DNA from: Jiangella muralis
GTDB lineage: Bacteria; Actinomycetota; Actinomycetes; Jiangellales; Jiangellaceae
Length of the DNA stretch: 64,000 nucleotides
Assembly (NCBI RefSeq): GCF_001270745.1
Contig: NZ_KQ434754.1
Coordinates: forward strand, 315,792 to 379,791
Direction: 5' to 3'
The notes below the pieces were generated by a model that did not search any database, was not told where the DNA came from, and was given only the letters and a program-made list of their open reading frames with translations. Each line of letters begins with the position of its first letter. The first letter of the stretch is position 1. The position numbers were made by a program, and so were the translations under genes. Below are positions 41,487 through 50,633 of the stretch, one piece after another.

Positions 41487-41933
41487 TCAGTTGACCCGTG
41501 CCGACGGGCAGCGCGCGATCAGCGCCTCCACCACGGCGACGTCGGCCGGCAGCCACGGCACTGCGGCCCACTCGCCGGGACCGAGCCAGCGCAGCGCGTC
41601 GTGGTCCTCCAGCGGCGCCGGCACGCCGTCGGCGACGACCGCGAGCCACAGCCGCATCGACAGGCCCGGCCCCAGCGCCCACCGTCCGTCCAGCGGCCCG
41701 GCGATCTCGACGCCGAGCTCGACGGCGATGCCGAGTTCCTCGCGCAGTTCGCGGTGCAGTGCGTCCAGCGGCCGCTCGCCCGCCTCGACCTTGCCGCCCG
41801 GGAACTCCCAGCCGCCGGCCAGCTCCGGCGGATCGCTGCGCCGCGCCGCCAGCAGCCGCGTCGGCCGCGTGAGGTCGTCGACGATCGCCGCCGCGACGAC
41901 GAGCCGCCCCTGCTGTTCGCTCATGCGAGACAT
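41487..41933 (-). CDS. MutT-type Nudix hydrolase
   Basis: A 148-residue protein with a full Nudix box, GGKVEAGERPLDALHRELRE followed by ELGI. GWEFPGGK is typical of 8-oxo-dGTP diphosphatases, which clean the nucleotide pool and prevent mutations. ATG 41933 or 41924 may be the start. It is a single gene between DUF1707 and the CAP-domain gene. Confidence 0.9.
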   Translation of the reverse strand: MSRMSEQQGRLVVAAAIVDDLTRPTRLLAARRSDPPELAGGWEFPGGKVEAGERPLDALHRELREELGIAVELGVEIAGPLDGRWALGPGLSMRLWLAVVADGVPAPLEDHDALRWLGPGEWAAVPWLPADVAVVEALIARCPSARVN

Positions 41934-42159
41934 CTTCGCCGACGGTCCGGCTCCAAATTTCTTCGGATGGCGTGTTCACCGGTATGACCTCGACGCTCTC
42001 GTTCCATGACCGTCCTTGTTCACGACGGCTTCCTTGATCGATGTTTGAGACGGGTGGTTCCTGGACAAAACTGGCCGATGGCTACGGAATGTCGGTTCTC
42101 AGCGAAATGACCGGGATCTGGTGCGTGCGGCCGGCCCCGGGTGGAAAGGATCTGCCCCC

Positions 42160-43113
42160 GTGAGCTCGAACCTGCCGCGATACAGGCAACGGCGCGTCCG
42201 TGACGTGCCTCTGCTGGCCCGGGTCGGCGTGGTGCTGCTGGTCGGCTCCCTGGCGATCGCCGGGCTGATCCTGGCGATCACGGACGGCCCGCCGGTGCTG
42301 CACGCGCGCGCTGACGGCGGGGCACCGGTCGACGACTTCACGACCGGCGAGACCCCCGATCCCGACACCGGCACCACGCCGTCCGACAGCCCCACCGAGC
42401 CCGGCGAGACGCCGTCGCCGTCCGGATCCGAGACGCCGTCCCCGGACGAGTCCGACGACGGGTCGGGTGGCTCGGGCGACGATTCGAGCGGCCAGGACGC
42501 CGAGGACGCCGAGAACTCCGAGGACCACCTCGTCGCGACGACGCCGCCGCGCGAGCCCGACACGCCGCGCCCGTCGGAGCCGACCGACGAGCCGTCGGGC
42601 GAGCCGTCCGAGGAGCCCTCGACCGAGCCGTCGGACGAGCCGTCCGAGGAGCCGCCCAGCAACGACCCGACGATCCAGCCGCCGGACCAGCCGACCGAGG
42701 AGCCGACGCCGCACCACCCCGAGCTGCCGCTGCTGGACCTGTCCAAGTCCGAGGCGCAGCTGCTGGAGTCCGCCGAGCAGGCGCGCGCCGACGCCGGCTG
42801 CCCGGACCTGCGGATCGACCCGCGGCTCACCACCGCCGCCCGCGAGCACAGCGCCGACATGCGCGCCCGGATCTACTACTCGCACGTCAACCCGGACGGT
42901 CAGACGCCGGAGGACCGCGCCGCCGCCGAGGGCTACACCGCGCCAGTGGGCGAGAACCTGTCGCGCGGGCTGCGCAACGCCCAGCAGGTGGTGCGCGACT
43001 GGGACGGCGAGGAGCTGGACCGGCTGCTCGACTGCTCGTACACGTCGGTCGGCCTCGGCGTGGAGCGCGGGCTGCTCAACTCGTGGTGGACGCTGATGCT
43101 CGGCACCGACTGA
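42160..43113 (+). CDS. Membrane-anchored CAP/SCP-domain protein
   Basis: A 317-residue protein with one N-terminal membrane helix (VGVVLLVGSLAIAGLILAI), a long linker of about 140 residues rich in Glu, Pro, Ser, Thr and Asp (repeats such as DEPSGEPSEEPSTEPSDEPS), and a C-terminal CAP domain (YYSHVNPDGQTPEDRAAAEG, VGENLSRG). Bacterial CAP proteins are extracellular, and some are wall-associated. GTG 42160 follows GGAAAGGA. The 226 bases upstream are AT-richer and may hold control sites, but no riboswitch was recognised. Confidence 0.88.
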   Translation: MSSNLPRYRQRRVRDVPLLARVGVVLLVGSLAIAGLILAITDGPPVLHARADGGAPVDDFTTGETPDPDTGTTPSDSPTEPGETPSPSGSETPSPDESDDGSGGSGDDSSGQDAEDAENSEDHLVATTPPREPDTPRPSEPTDEPSGEPSEEPSTEPSDEPSEEPPSNDPTIQPPDQPTEEPTPHHPELPLLDLSKSEAQLLESAEQARADAGCPDLRIDPRLTTAAREHSADMRARIYYSHVNPDGQTPEDRAAAEGYTAPVGENLSRGLRNAQQVVRDWDGEELDRLLDCSYTSVGLGVERGLLNSWWTLMLGTD

Positions 43114-43181
43114 CCGTTCGTCGCTTCGCCGGCGCGGAAATTCGTTCGCTCCGCGCCGGGCCGGCGCCTACGGTGTGCAGC

Positions 43182-44225
43182 GTGGACACCGTCGACCTCG
43201 AGCCGCTCGCCGTCCGGGCTGCGGCGCCGGCCGAGCTGCCGCCGCTGCCCGCCGACGTCGGCCTGACGTGGCGGCCGCTGACGCCCGGCGACGTCCCGGC
43301 CTGGCTCGCGCTGTGTGAGGTGGTCGAGGACCACGACCACGCGAACGAGCGGTCGGCGGAGTCCGAACTGACCGACAGGTTCAAGGGCGCGTGGCGCGAC
43401 CCCGCCCGCGACAACGTCGCCGGCTTCGACGCCAACGGTCACGTGCGCGCGTACACCTGGGTGGAGTTCCGCCCGGTCACCGAGGGCACCCAGGCACCCG
43501 TGCTGTTCGGAGCGGTGCACCCCGACTACCGGCAACGCGGCATCGGGCGGGCGTTGCTCGCGTGGTCCGAGGCGCGCGCCCGGCAGCAGCTGGCCGCCGC
43601 GACGGTGAACCTGCCGGCCCGCATCCGGGTCTACCTCGACGAGCCGCACACCGAGGCGCGACGGCTTGCCGAGGCGGCCGGCTTCACGCCCATCCGCTGG
43701 TACGTCGACATGCGCCGCGACCTCGGCGTCGACCTACCGGCCGGCGACGTGCCCGGCGGCCTGCGCATCGAGCCGTACTCCAAGGAGCGCGACGACGACA
43801 TCCGGGTCGCCCACAACGAGTCGTTCGCCCGCGACCACTGGGGCTCCAGTCCCATCGACGCCGAGGCCTGGGCTCTCGACGTCGTCGGCGGTGAGAAGTT
43901 CCGGCCCGACTGGAGCTTCGTCGCCGTCGAGGAGGGCACCGGGCGGGTCGCCGGCTACCTCATGTCCGGGGCGTACGACCAGGACTGGGAGCCGCAGGGG
44001 TTCACCGAGGGCTGGACCGACCTCGTCTCCGTCCGGCGCGAATGGCGTGGCCGTGGGTTGGCCGGCGCGCTGCTCACGGCCGCCATGCGGGCCTACGCCG
44101 CCGGGGGCATGCAGTACGCCGGCCTCGACGTCGACACCGACAACCCGAGCGGCGCCCTCGGCGTCTACACCCGCCTCGGCTACGAGCGCCGGCAGGGCAG
44201 CCTCCTGCTGACGAAGGAGATCTGA
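43182..44225 (+). CDS. Double GNAT-domain acetyltransferase
   Basis: A 347-residue protein with two GNAT folds. The first has the acetyl-CoA loop VHPDYRQRGIGRALL, the second RREWRGRGLAGALL. The overall plan resembles mycothiol synthase-like proteins, but the specific substrate is not clear. TACGGT lies 7 nt upstream of the GTG with no Shine-Dalgarno, consistent with a leaderless message. Longer frames run into the end of the CAP-domain gene. Confidence 0.87.
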   Translation: MDTVDLEPLAVRAAAPAELPPLPADVGLTWRPLTPGDVPAWLALCEVVEDHDHANERSAESELTDRFKGAWRDPARDNVAGFDANGHVRAYTWVEFRPVTEGTQAPVLFGAVHPDYRQRGIGRALLAWSEARARQQLAAATVNLPARIRVYLDEPHTEARRLAEAAGFTPIRWYVDMRRDLGVDLPAGDVPGGLRIEPYSKERDDDIRVAHNESFARDHWGSSPIDAEAWALDVVGGEKFRPDWSFVAVEEGTGRVAGYLMSGAYDQDWEPQGFTEGWTDLVSVRREWRGRGLAGALLTAAMRAYAAGGMQYAGLDVDTDNPSGALGVYTRLGYERRQGSLLLTKEI

Positions 44226-44296
44226 GCCGCCGCTTCCGGTCGCCGGAACTGCAAGCCACTGTCAGTTGACTGTTTTCGGCGCTACCATCGGCGCTG

Positions 44297-44905
44297 ATGA
44301 CCGAAACGACGACGCGCCCGCCGGGCCTGCGCGAGCGCAAGAAGCTCAAGGCGATGCGCCACATCCAGAATGTCGCGCTGGACCTGTTCGACCGCGACGG
44401 CTACGCGCACGTCACCATCGAGCGCATCGCCGCCGAGGCCGAGGTGTCGCCGAGCTCGATCTACCGGTACTTCGGCACCAAAGAGATGATCATCCTCTGG
44501 GACGAGTACGACCCGATCATGCTCCGCGCCTTCGACGACAAACTGGCCGCCATGAACCCGATCGCGGCGCTGCGCGAGGTGCTCACCAACGTCGTCACGG
44601 CCGCGATGTTCGATCAGGACGAGCGCACCATCCGGCGCCGCATGTCGTACATCATGGAAGAGCCCGCGGTCCGCGCCGGCATGAACCGCCAAGCCGACGA
44701 TCTGGCCCTCGAACTGCGGCTCACCATGGCCAGGCACACCGGCCGCGACCCCGAGGGCCTCGAACTGCGCGTCGTCACCGCCGCCCTGATCTCTGCCTTC
44801 CTCGAGGCGATCGCCTACTGGCACGCCACCGACTACCGCGACTCGCTGCACACCATCGTCAACGGCGCCCTCGACGTCATCTCGCGCGGCCTCCTGGTCG
44901 AATGA
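44297..44905 (+). CDS. TetR-family regulator
   Basis: A 202-residue regulator with the HTH VTIERIAAEAEVSPSSIYRY and a mycofactocin/MftR-like helical C-terminus containing MMARHTGRD-type segments (read here as TMARHTGRDPEG). A TTGACT hexamer lies upstream at 44266. Its target is unclear, since the gene downstream is convergent and the double GNAT gene is upstream on the same strand. Confidence 0.88.
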   Translation: MTETTTRPPGLRERKKLKAMRHIQNVALDLFDRDGYAHVTIERIAAEAEVSPSSIYRYFGTKEMIILWDEYDPIMLRAFDDKLAAMNPIAALREVLTNVVTAAMFDQDERTIRRRMSYIMEEPAVRAGMNRQADDLALELRLTMARHTGRDPEGLELRVVTAALISAFLEAIAYWHATDYRDSLHTIVNGALDVISRGLLVE

Positions 44906-45143
44906 CCCGCTCGTCGCCCTCGTCGACGCCGTAACCTGCGGGGCTCGGTGCGCCCGCTACCCTGCCGTGGCGTTGCGGTGGCCTGGACCCGCTGCCCTGC
45001 CGTCGCCGCGGCTCGGCTCGGGCCCGCTGCGGTGCGGACGCTCGCGCTCGCCTGGCTGCCCGTGTTGCCGCCGCGTCTCGCCCGCTCCCGCGACCGCGGC
45101 GTGCGGCGTCCCCGGGCCCTCGTTCTCGCCGGGCCGTTCCTCG

Positions 45144-45959
45144 TCAGCGGGCCAGCCGGGCCCGTTCGAGGAACGTCAGCACGGCGGCGTTGAACGCGGC
45201 CGGCTGCTCCATCGCCAGCGTGTGCCCGGTCCCCGGGACGACGGCGCTGGCGGCGAACTGCGCCTCGGCCTCGATGCGCCCGGCGACCGTGTGGATGTCG
45301 GACGAGTCGAGGTCGCCGACCAGCACCAGCAGCGGCGTCGTCAGTTCGCTGAGTCGTTCGAGCGCGCCCAGTTCCCGCAGCGCCCCCGTCCCCGCCGCGT
45401 GCGCGTCGATGACGTCGCGGGCCATCCTCCGGCACCGCTCCCGCAGTTCCGCGTCGACCGCGTCGGGCGTTCGCTGCGGGCCGTCGACCCAGGCGCGGAG
45501 GAAGTACTCCACGTACCCGTCGACGTCGCGGACCTGTGCCGCCTCGGCCTGCTGCTGCATGAGCGCGAGGATGGCCGGGTCGGTGAACTGCATGCCGCTC
45601 ACGCCGGGGCTGGCCAGCACCATCATCTCGACGGTGCTCGGGTACGCCAGCGCGAAGTCGATCGCCGTCCGCGCGCCATACGACAGCCCGACCAGCGACG
45701 CCCGGTTCACGTCCAGCCGGGCGAGCAGTTCGCGGAGGTCCTCGTACGCCGCGAAGTCGGACTTCGGCGTGGATGACTGGCCGTGCCCGCGGGCGTCGTA
45801 GCGGATGACCCGGTAGCCGGCGCGGACGAACGGCCCGACCTGGCCGTCCCACATACGGTGGTCGAGGGATCCGCTGTGCAGCAGGACCAGCGGATGTCCG
45901 GCGCCCCGCTCGTCGAAGAACAGTTCGCCGTCGCGGACCGGGACTCGGCCACTGGTCAT
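45144..45959 (-). CDS. Alpha/beta hydrolase
   Basis: A 271-residue hydrolase with oxyanion HSGSLDHRMW, nucleophile elbow GLSYGA, acidic residue in VGDLDSSD and catalytic His in GTGHTLAMEQ. Start 45959 has GGGAG 9 nt upstream; the in-frame ATG at 45968 abuts that site. The 238 bases between it and the convergent TetR gene hold nothing I can identify. The substrate is unknown; similar folds act on esters, lactones or C-C bonds. Confidence 0.9.
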   Translation of the reverse strand: MTSGRVPVRDGELFFDERGAGHPLVLLHSGSLDHRMWDGQVGPFVRAGYRVIRYDARGHGQSSTPKSDFAAYEDLRELLARLDVNRASLVGLSYGARTAIDFALAYPSTVEMMVLASPGVSGMQFTDPAILALMQQQAEAAQVRDVDGYVEYFLRAWVDGPQRTPDAVDAELRERCRRMARDVIDAHAAGTGALRELGALERLSELTTPLLVLVGDLDSSDIHTVAGRIEAEAQFAASAVVPGTGHTLAMEQPAAFNAAVLTFLERARLAR

Positions 45960-46120
45960 TGCACGCATCTCCCGTTCGGTCGTCGGTGACGAGACGGCCT
46001 GACGCAAGGTATGACACCACGCGACGACCTCGGTAGCGTCGTCCATCTCGTGGGCACCCCTCGGCTGCGGCCGGGCTTGCACGACAACTGTGTCGGACCG
46101 AGGGGCGATGATGGGCCGGA

Positions 46121-47818
46121 ATGCTCGGTTCGGGTGATCTTTTTCGGATTGACGAGAGGTGGTCAGTGTTCCCGCACGATGGCGACCGGCGGCACCCGGT
46201 GACCGCCGACGCCGTGGCCGATCGGCTGCTCTCCGTCGCCGCCGACGGTCTGCGTCGCGGGCCTGGCGCTGTGGCGGCCGGTGTCGAGGCGATTTCGGCG
46301 GCCGCGCCCGCCCGGCTCGTCGACACCGCACTCGTCCAGGTCCTCCGTGCCCAGGTCGAACGCCTCTGGGCCTCCGGCTGGCTCCCCGTCGACCTCTACG
46401 AAGCCACCCGGCGGCAGGCCACGACGCTCGCCCTGCCCGTGGTCGTCGACGCCATGGCCGACGCCGCCGCCCAATATCCCCTTGCGACGACGCATCAGCT
46501 GTGGCTGACCCAGTTGGCTTCGGTCGGCGCGGAGTCGTGGTGGGACCCGGCGGAGCCGTATCCGGCCAACTGGCCCGACCGTCACGGCAGCTCGCGACTG
46601 GCGCTCATCGGTGCGGCGCTGGAGTGGGTCGGGCTGGCACTCCGGTTGCCGGCATTGCAGGTCATTCTCCCGCCGCCCGGCCAGGCGACCGTTACCCCTC
46701 CTGCCGCCGACGGCTCGGCCCGCGGTGGCGCCGCACCCAACGGGCCGGGTGGGCGGCCGCGCGGCGGCAGTCACGCACCCGGTTCGGCTCGCACGGACGG
46801 CGGCGCGCGCGGGTCGACTTCCGGCAGCGCTGGCGGGTCGACCGGCGGCGCCCGCGGTGCGTCCGGCACCGGCGGTGCGTCCGGCACAGGCGCTGGCGTT
46901 GGCGGCGCGTTCGGCGGCGTTGGCGGGTCGGCTTCCGGCAGCGCTGGCAGGTCGACTGGCGAAGCCGGCGGTGCTTCCGGCAGCGGCGCTGGCGGCACTG
47001 GCGCTCGCGTTGGCGGTGACGCGGGTGGCGGGTCATCTTCCGGCAGCACCAGTGAGTCGACCGGTCTCGGCGGCGTTGGCGCTGGCAACAGTACGGCCGG
47101 TCGTCGGCGTCCGTCGCCGGAGAAGGTGCTGGGCCGGGTGCGGGCGCTGCTGGCCAAGGCCGAGTCGACGCCGTATCCGGAGGAGGCAGAGGCGTTGTCG
47201 GCGAAGGCGCAGGAGCTGATGAGCCGATACGCCATCGAGGAGGCACTCGCCGATGCCGTCACGCCGGAGCGCCGCACGGCGGTCGCGTCGGCGCGTCGGA
47301 TCTGGCTGGATGCGCCGTATCTCGGGCCGAAGACGTTGCTCGTGGCGGAGGTCGGTTCGGCGAACCACTGCCGGACGGTCTCCAGCGAGAAGCTCGGCTT
47401 CGTCACGGTCCTCGGGACCGGTCTCGACCTCGATGTGGTGGAGGTGCTGTCGACGTCGCTGCTGGTGCAGGCCGCCCGCGCCATGTTGGCGACCGGGCCC
47501 CAGTACACCCACCTCGGCACGTCGCGCACCCGATCGTTCCGGCACTCGTTCCTGCTGTCGTACGCGACCCGCATCGGCGAGCGACTCCGCGACACCGCCG
47601 CCCAGACCGCCGCGGCCGCCGGCACCGACCTCGTCCCCGTCTTCGCTGATCGGGCCCGCGCCGTGGACACACTCTTCGAGTCGCTGTTCAGCGCCGCTAC
47701 CGCCCGTCGCTCGTTCTCGGCCGGCAACGCGGCCGGCTGGGGCGCCGGGCGCAGCGCTGCCGACCGCGCCGTGCTCACCACCGAGCGGCGTGCGGTTCGT
47801 CATCACCGGCCGACCTGA
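46121..47818 (+). CDS. DUF2786-domain protein with Gly/Ser-rich linker
   Basis: A 565-residue protein. The N-terminal part (about 1-190) is helical and Trp-containing. A low-complexity Gly/Ser/Thr/Ala linker spans about 195-330. A DUF2786 domain starts at SPEKVLGRVRALLAKAESTP and continues to MSRYAIEEAL, followed by a DUF7168-like tail (SRTRSFRHSFLLSYATRIGERL). DUF2786 proteins are common in actinobacteria and some phages, with unknown function. The start could also lie downstream of 46121. Confidence 0.85.
   Translation: MLGSGDLFRIDERWSVFPHDGDRRHPVTADAVADRLLSVAADGLRRGPGAVAAGVEAISAAAPARLVDTALVQVLRAQVERLWASGWLPVDLYEATRRQATTLALPVVVDAMADAAAQYPLATTHQLWLTQLASVGAESWWDPAEPYPANWPDRHGSSRLALIGAALEWVGLALRLPALQVILPPPGQATVTPPAADGSARGGAAPNGPGGRPRGGSHAPGSARTDGGARGSTSGSAGGSTGGARGASGTGGASGTGAGVGGAFGGVGGSASGSAGRSTGEAGGASGSGAGGTGARVGGDAGGGSSSGSTSESTGLGGVGAGNSTAGRRRPSPEKVLGRVRALLAKAESTPYPEEAEALSAKAQELMSRYAIEEALADAVTPERRTAVASARRIWLDAPYLGPKTLLVAEVGSANHCRTVSSEKLGFVTVLGTGLDLDVVEVLSTSLLVQAARAMLATGPQYTHLGTSRTRSFRHSFLLSYATRIGERLRDTAAQTAAAAGTDLVPVFADRARAVDTLFESLFSAATARRSFSAGNAAGWGAGRSAADRAVLTTERRAVRHHRPT
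46790..47100 (+). repeat. Low-complexity Gly/Ser-coding stretch
   Basis: About 310 bases of degenerate GGC/GGT/TCC-rich repeats encode motifs such as GGASGTGG and GSASGSAG in the DUF2786 protein linker. Probably unstable and variable in length between strains. Confidence 0.6.
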
Positions 47819-47961
47819 GCCACCGAACGCCCCGCCCACTGCGTCGTCGCGCACCTCCGTCACCGGTCCGGCGTTGGGAGCAGCGGCGATCGATGGAGCA
47901 CCGACGATCGATCAATTGCCGTACAGCGTCGGCGCTAGCACGGGTCGGTTGGCCCTGGCCC

Positions 47962-48039
47962 GGCATGGGCGCGGGCAGGCCGTTGGTGGACTTCTCGTCC
48001 GGTATGGCGCGGGCCTGGCCGTTGGCGGACTCCTCGCCC
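47962..48039 (+). repeat. Tandem 39-bp repeat in non-coding gap
   Basis: Two adjacent 39-bp copies (47962-48000 and 48001-48039), about 80% alike, share CCGTTGG-GGAC. In one frame both encode a VGGLL-type motif, so this could be the remnant of a decayed gene between the DUF2786 gene and the convergent membrane protein gene. No intact gene was seen from 47819 to 48092. Confidence 0.45.
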
Positions 48040-48092
48040 GTCGCCAGTCGCCTGTTCCTAGGTCCTGGTGCGCCGCTCTTCCATCATGGGCA

Positions 48093-48938
48093 TCACCCCG
48101 CTCCCGCGTCGGCGAGTTCGACGCGGGCGACGAGCCAACTGCCGGCGTCGGCGCGGTAGCTGAGGCCGACCGCCAGGACCATGCCGGTGTCGTAGGTCAG
48201 AGTGCCCAGGGCATGCACCGCTGGGGCGGGGTCAGCCACGTCGACGCGGACGAGGTTGCCGATGGGGATCGCCTCGATCGGCACGTCGCGATACGCGGCG
48301 GCCTGCTCGGGCGTGAGCCACGACGACATCGTCGTGAACCATGCGTCGTGGCCGACTCCGGTGCGGGTGAACGCGAGTCCGAAGCCGCGCGCCGCCTCGG
48401 ACCAGCCTGGCGGCGGCCCACCGTCGGTCTCCGCCAGATCGTCGCTTGTGTGCGCGTCGCCGTTGCCGGCCGGCGCGTCGTCCTCGTTCGGTGGCGCGTC
48501 ACTGTGGTCCGCTGATACGTCGCCGTCACTCGACGGGGCGGCGTCGGTCTTCGGCGGCGCGTCGTCGTCCGCCTGCAACGGCGGTACATGGTCGTCGGTG
48601 CCGCCCGGTGTGGCGACCAGGCTGGAGGTATCGCCGTCGCTGAGCGAACCGCCGATTGTGCCGCCGGTGCCGGGCGGCAGGATGGCCTCGGAGGACGGGC
48701 CGGAGGTGAGGATCGCGCCGATGACTACCACCCCGGCCAACGCGGCCGCCACCACCAGCAGCCAGAGCGAGCGCTCGAGCCGTCGATGTCGCTCCGCCGG
48801 ATCGCGGAACGCTGCCAGCCTGGTCCAGCCGCCGTCGTCCGGTGCGGTCGCCGGGCCGGGCGGCAAGACCCTCCGCGGCGGCCGCACCGGCGCACTGGGG
48901 TGAGGCGCGCCGATGTCAGGAGTGTCGGTTCCGGCCAT
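48093..48938 (-). CDS. Single-pass membrane protein with acidic linker
   Basis: A 281-residue protein with a cytoplasmic N-terminus, one membrane helix (SLWLLVVAAALAGVVVIGAI), an Asp-rich repetitive linker, and a C-terminal extracellular domain (SSWLTPEQAAAYRDVPIEAI ... LTYDTGMVLAVGLSYRA). The C-terminal part resembles domains in actinobacterial conjugation or lipoprotein-like proteins, but I cannot name the family. The start is the ATG at MAGTDT. Confidence 0.75.
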   Translation of the reverse strand: MAGTDTPDIGAPHPSAPVRPPRRVLPPGPATAPDDGGWTRLAAFRDPAERHRRLERSLWLLVVAAALAGVVVIGAILTSGPSSEAILPPGTGGTIGGSLSDGDTSSLVATPGGTDDHVPPLQADDDAPPKTDAAPSSDGDVSADHSDAPPNEDDAPAGNGDAHTSDDLAETDGGPPPGWSEAARGFGLAFTRTGVGHDAWFTTMSSWLTPEQAAAYRDVPIEAIPIGNLVRVDVADPAPAVHALGTLTYDTGMVLAVGLSYRADAGSWLVARVELADAGAG

Positions 48939-48964
48939 GTCCGTTCACCCCAATCTGTCGACGC

Positions 48965-48995
48965 GCCTCACCTTCTATGGGTGCTTTCGTGAGGC
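48965..48995. terminator. Hairpin GCCTCAC-N17-GTGAGGC
   Basis: A 7-bp perfect stem between the TetR stop and the membrane protein start, both on the minus strand. It may end the TetR transcript, or lie in the promoter or 5' leader of the membrane protein gene. Confidence 0.35.
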
Positions 48996-49048
48996 CGAAT
49001 GTGACAGCGGCGGTGAAATTTCTGTGATCGATTTTGATGGGCGCGGCG

Positions 49049-49759
49049 TTAGCCCAGGCCAACAGCGTCGGCGAGGGCGTCCATCTCCTGAGCGAGGACG
49101 GTGGACGGCTGCAGGCCCATGCCGTTGAACAGGCCGACGGCCTCGATGCCGACGACGCCGTGCAGCCGCACCCACGCCGTCACCACGCCCGCGAGCGCGA
49201 CGTCCGGCGCCGCCGTCGCGGCCGGGCCGAGGCCGTCGCGGACCCAGTCGGCGACGGCGGGCACGTCGGCGATCCACGCCGCGAGTTCGGAGCGCAACAC
49301 GTCGGCTCGCGGCCAGGAGTCGCCGGTGGCCAGGATTTCCAGCAGCGGAGCGAGCACCGCCCGGGCCTTGTCGACGGTGTCGGCCGGCGCCTCGTATCGC
49401 GGCACGGGCGTGCCTGCCAGCAGCAGAAATCGGTGCGGCTGCGCGACCGCCCAGTCGCGGTAGGCATGCGCGACGGCGTGCAGCCGAGCCCGGGCGGGCG
49501 ACTCGGCAGACATCGACGCGGCGGCGCTGAGAGCGTCGGCGAGCGAGGCGTAGCTGTCGATGATCAGCTCGGCAAGCAGGTCGTCGCGCCCGGCGAAGTA
49601 CTTGTAGAGCGCCGGTCCGGAGACGCCGATCTCCTTGGCCACGCCGGTCAGCGTCAGCGCGGCGGCGCCATCGCGGGCGATCTGGGCGAGCGCGACCTGC
49701 TTGATCTCGTCGCGGACCTGCTCGCGGTAGCGCTTGCGGCGCTCGACGACCTCGCCCAC
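49049..49759 (-). CDS. TetR-family regulator next to an epimerase pseudogene
   Basis: A 236-residue regulator with the HTH LTLTGVAKEIGVSGPALYKY and a long C-terminal domain of the WHG type (VRLHGVVGIEAVGLFNG). The GTG start has GGAGGG closely upstream. It is divergent from a decayed NAD-dependent epimerase gene, so its main target may have been lost while the repressor remains intact. Confidence 0.9.
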   Translation of the reverse strand: MGEVVERRKRYREQVRDEIKQVALAQIARDGAAALTLTGVAKEIGVSGPALYKYFAGRDDLLAELIIDSYASLADALSAAASMSAESPARARLHAVAHAYRDWAVAQPHRFLLLAGTPVPRYEAPADTVDKARAVLAPLLEILATGDSWPRADVLRSELAAWIADVPAVADWVRDGLGPAATAAPDVALAGVVTAWVRLHGVVGIEAVGLFNGMGLQPSTVLAQEMDALADAVGLG

Positions 49760-49801
49760 GTGCCCTCCTGTTGCCGATAGACACCCTGACCTGGGTTACA
49801 G

Positions 49802-49815
49802 CCTCTAACTAGAGG
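49802..49815. promoter_or_regulatory. TetR operator CCTCTAACTAGAGG
   Basis: A palindrome with perfect 6-bp arms, flanked by TTACA on both sides, lies between the TetR gene and the epimerase pseudogene. A possible -10 (TAGCAT, 49821) lies beside it. It remains intact although the gene it serves is broken. Confidence 0.7.
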
Positions 49816-49838
49816 TTACATAGCATAACCGGGGAGCC

Positions 49839-50277
49839 ATGACAGCGGAACCGCACGTCGTGCTGGGCACCGGCTCGGCCGGGACGACGCACGCCGAGGA
49901 GCTGTTGTGCCGCGGCCACACCGTCCCGGACCGTCGATCGCCGTGGCACCATCCAGCTGGACGCGGTTCAGCCGCACGCCGCTGACGTCCGCGATCCCCA
50001 GGCTGATGCGGACGCCGTCGCTGGAGCCGCCGTCGTCTACCACCGCGTGAACTCGCCGTACGAGCAGCAGATCGAGGTGCTGCCACGCATCCAGGGGCCG
50101 GTTCTCGCCGCGGCCGAAGCGTCCGGCGTGTTCGAGCGGACGTTCCGGGTGCGGCCGACGCTGCTTGCCGGCGCCCTGGCCGAGACCGTCGCCTGGTACG
50201 CGGCGGCCCTGCGCCCGGCCGCCCGGCTGACATCTCGATGCTGTCGGACCCGCGCGGCACAATCGGACGCATGGTGA
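49839..50277 (+). pseudogene. Decayed NAD(P)-dependent epimerase/dehydratase
   Basis: An ATG with GGGGAG upstream begins MTAEPHVVLGTGSAGTTHAE with the Rossmann GxGxxG. The frame then shifts near 49925-49935; the other frame continues with TIQLDAVQPHAADVRDP, GAAVVYHRVNSPYEQQIEVL and, after an apparent internal deletion, RVRPTLLAGALAETVAWYAA. These match the start, middle and end of SDR-type epimerases, whose usual length is about 300 residues. Roughly half the domain is missing, so the product cannot be functional. A repressor and its operator remain upstream. Confidence 0.75.
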
Positions 50278-50633
50278 CGATCGACGACGTGCGGCGGCAC
50301 GCGCTCTCGCTGCCCCGGACCACCGAAGGCCTGGTCCGCGACAGCGTCAAGTTCCGCATCCGGAGCATCGTGTATGCGGCGATCTCGCCTGACGAGACGA
50401 TCATGGGCTTCGGCTATCCCAGGGACGAGCGGGACGACCTCGTCGCGTCGGATCCGTCGAAGTTCCTCCCTCCGTTGAAGTCGGACGAGCGGTTTCAGTG
50501 GGTACGCGTGCGGCTGGCGGCCATCGACGAGGACGAGATGCGCGAGTTGGTGACCGACGCCTGGCGCATGTGCGTGCCGAAGAAGGTCGCTGCCGCTTAC
50601 GACGAGTTCGGCACGGAGACCCCACCGGTGTGA
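50271..50633 (+). CDS. MmcQ/YjbR-family protein
   Basis: A 120-residue protein of the MmcQ/YjbR (DUF419) fold: VRRHALSLPRTTEGLVRDSVKF, FQWVRVRLAAIDEDEMRELV and AWRMCVPKKVAAAY. These bind DNA or small molecules; the role is poorly known. No Shine-Dalgarno, and ACAATC 7 nt upstream suggests a leaderless message. The last 37 bases overlap the convergent TadG-like gene. Confidence 0.85.
   Translation: MVTIDDVRRHALSLPRTTEGLVRDSVKFRIRSIVYAAISPDETIMGFGYPRDERDDLVASDPSKFLPPLKSDERFQWVRVRLAAIDEDEMRELVTDAWRMCVPKKVAAAYDEFGTETPPV

Noticed and set aside
41934-42159. Possible c-di-AMP (ydaO-type) riboswitch upstream of the CAP-domain gene
   Set aside because: The gene class made it worth checking, but I could not find the conserved paired motifs. 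Only AT-richer sequence without a recognisable fold is visible.
47893-48159. 88-codon frame in the gap after the DUF2786 gene
   Set aside because: No ribosome site, no recognisable domain, and it runs into the 3' end of the opposite gene.
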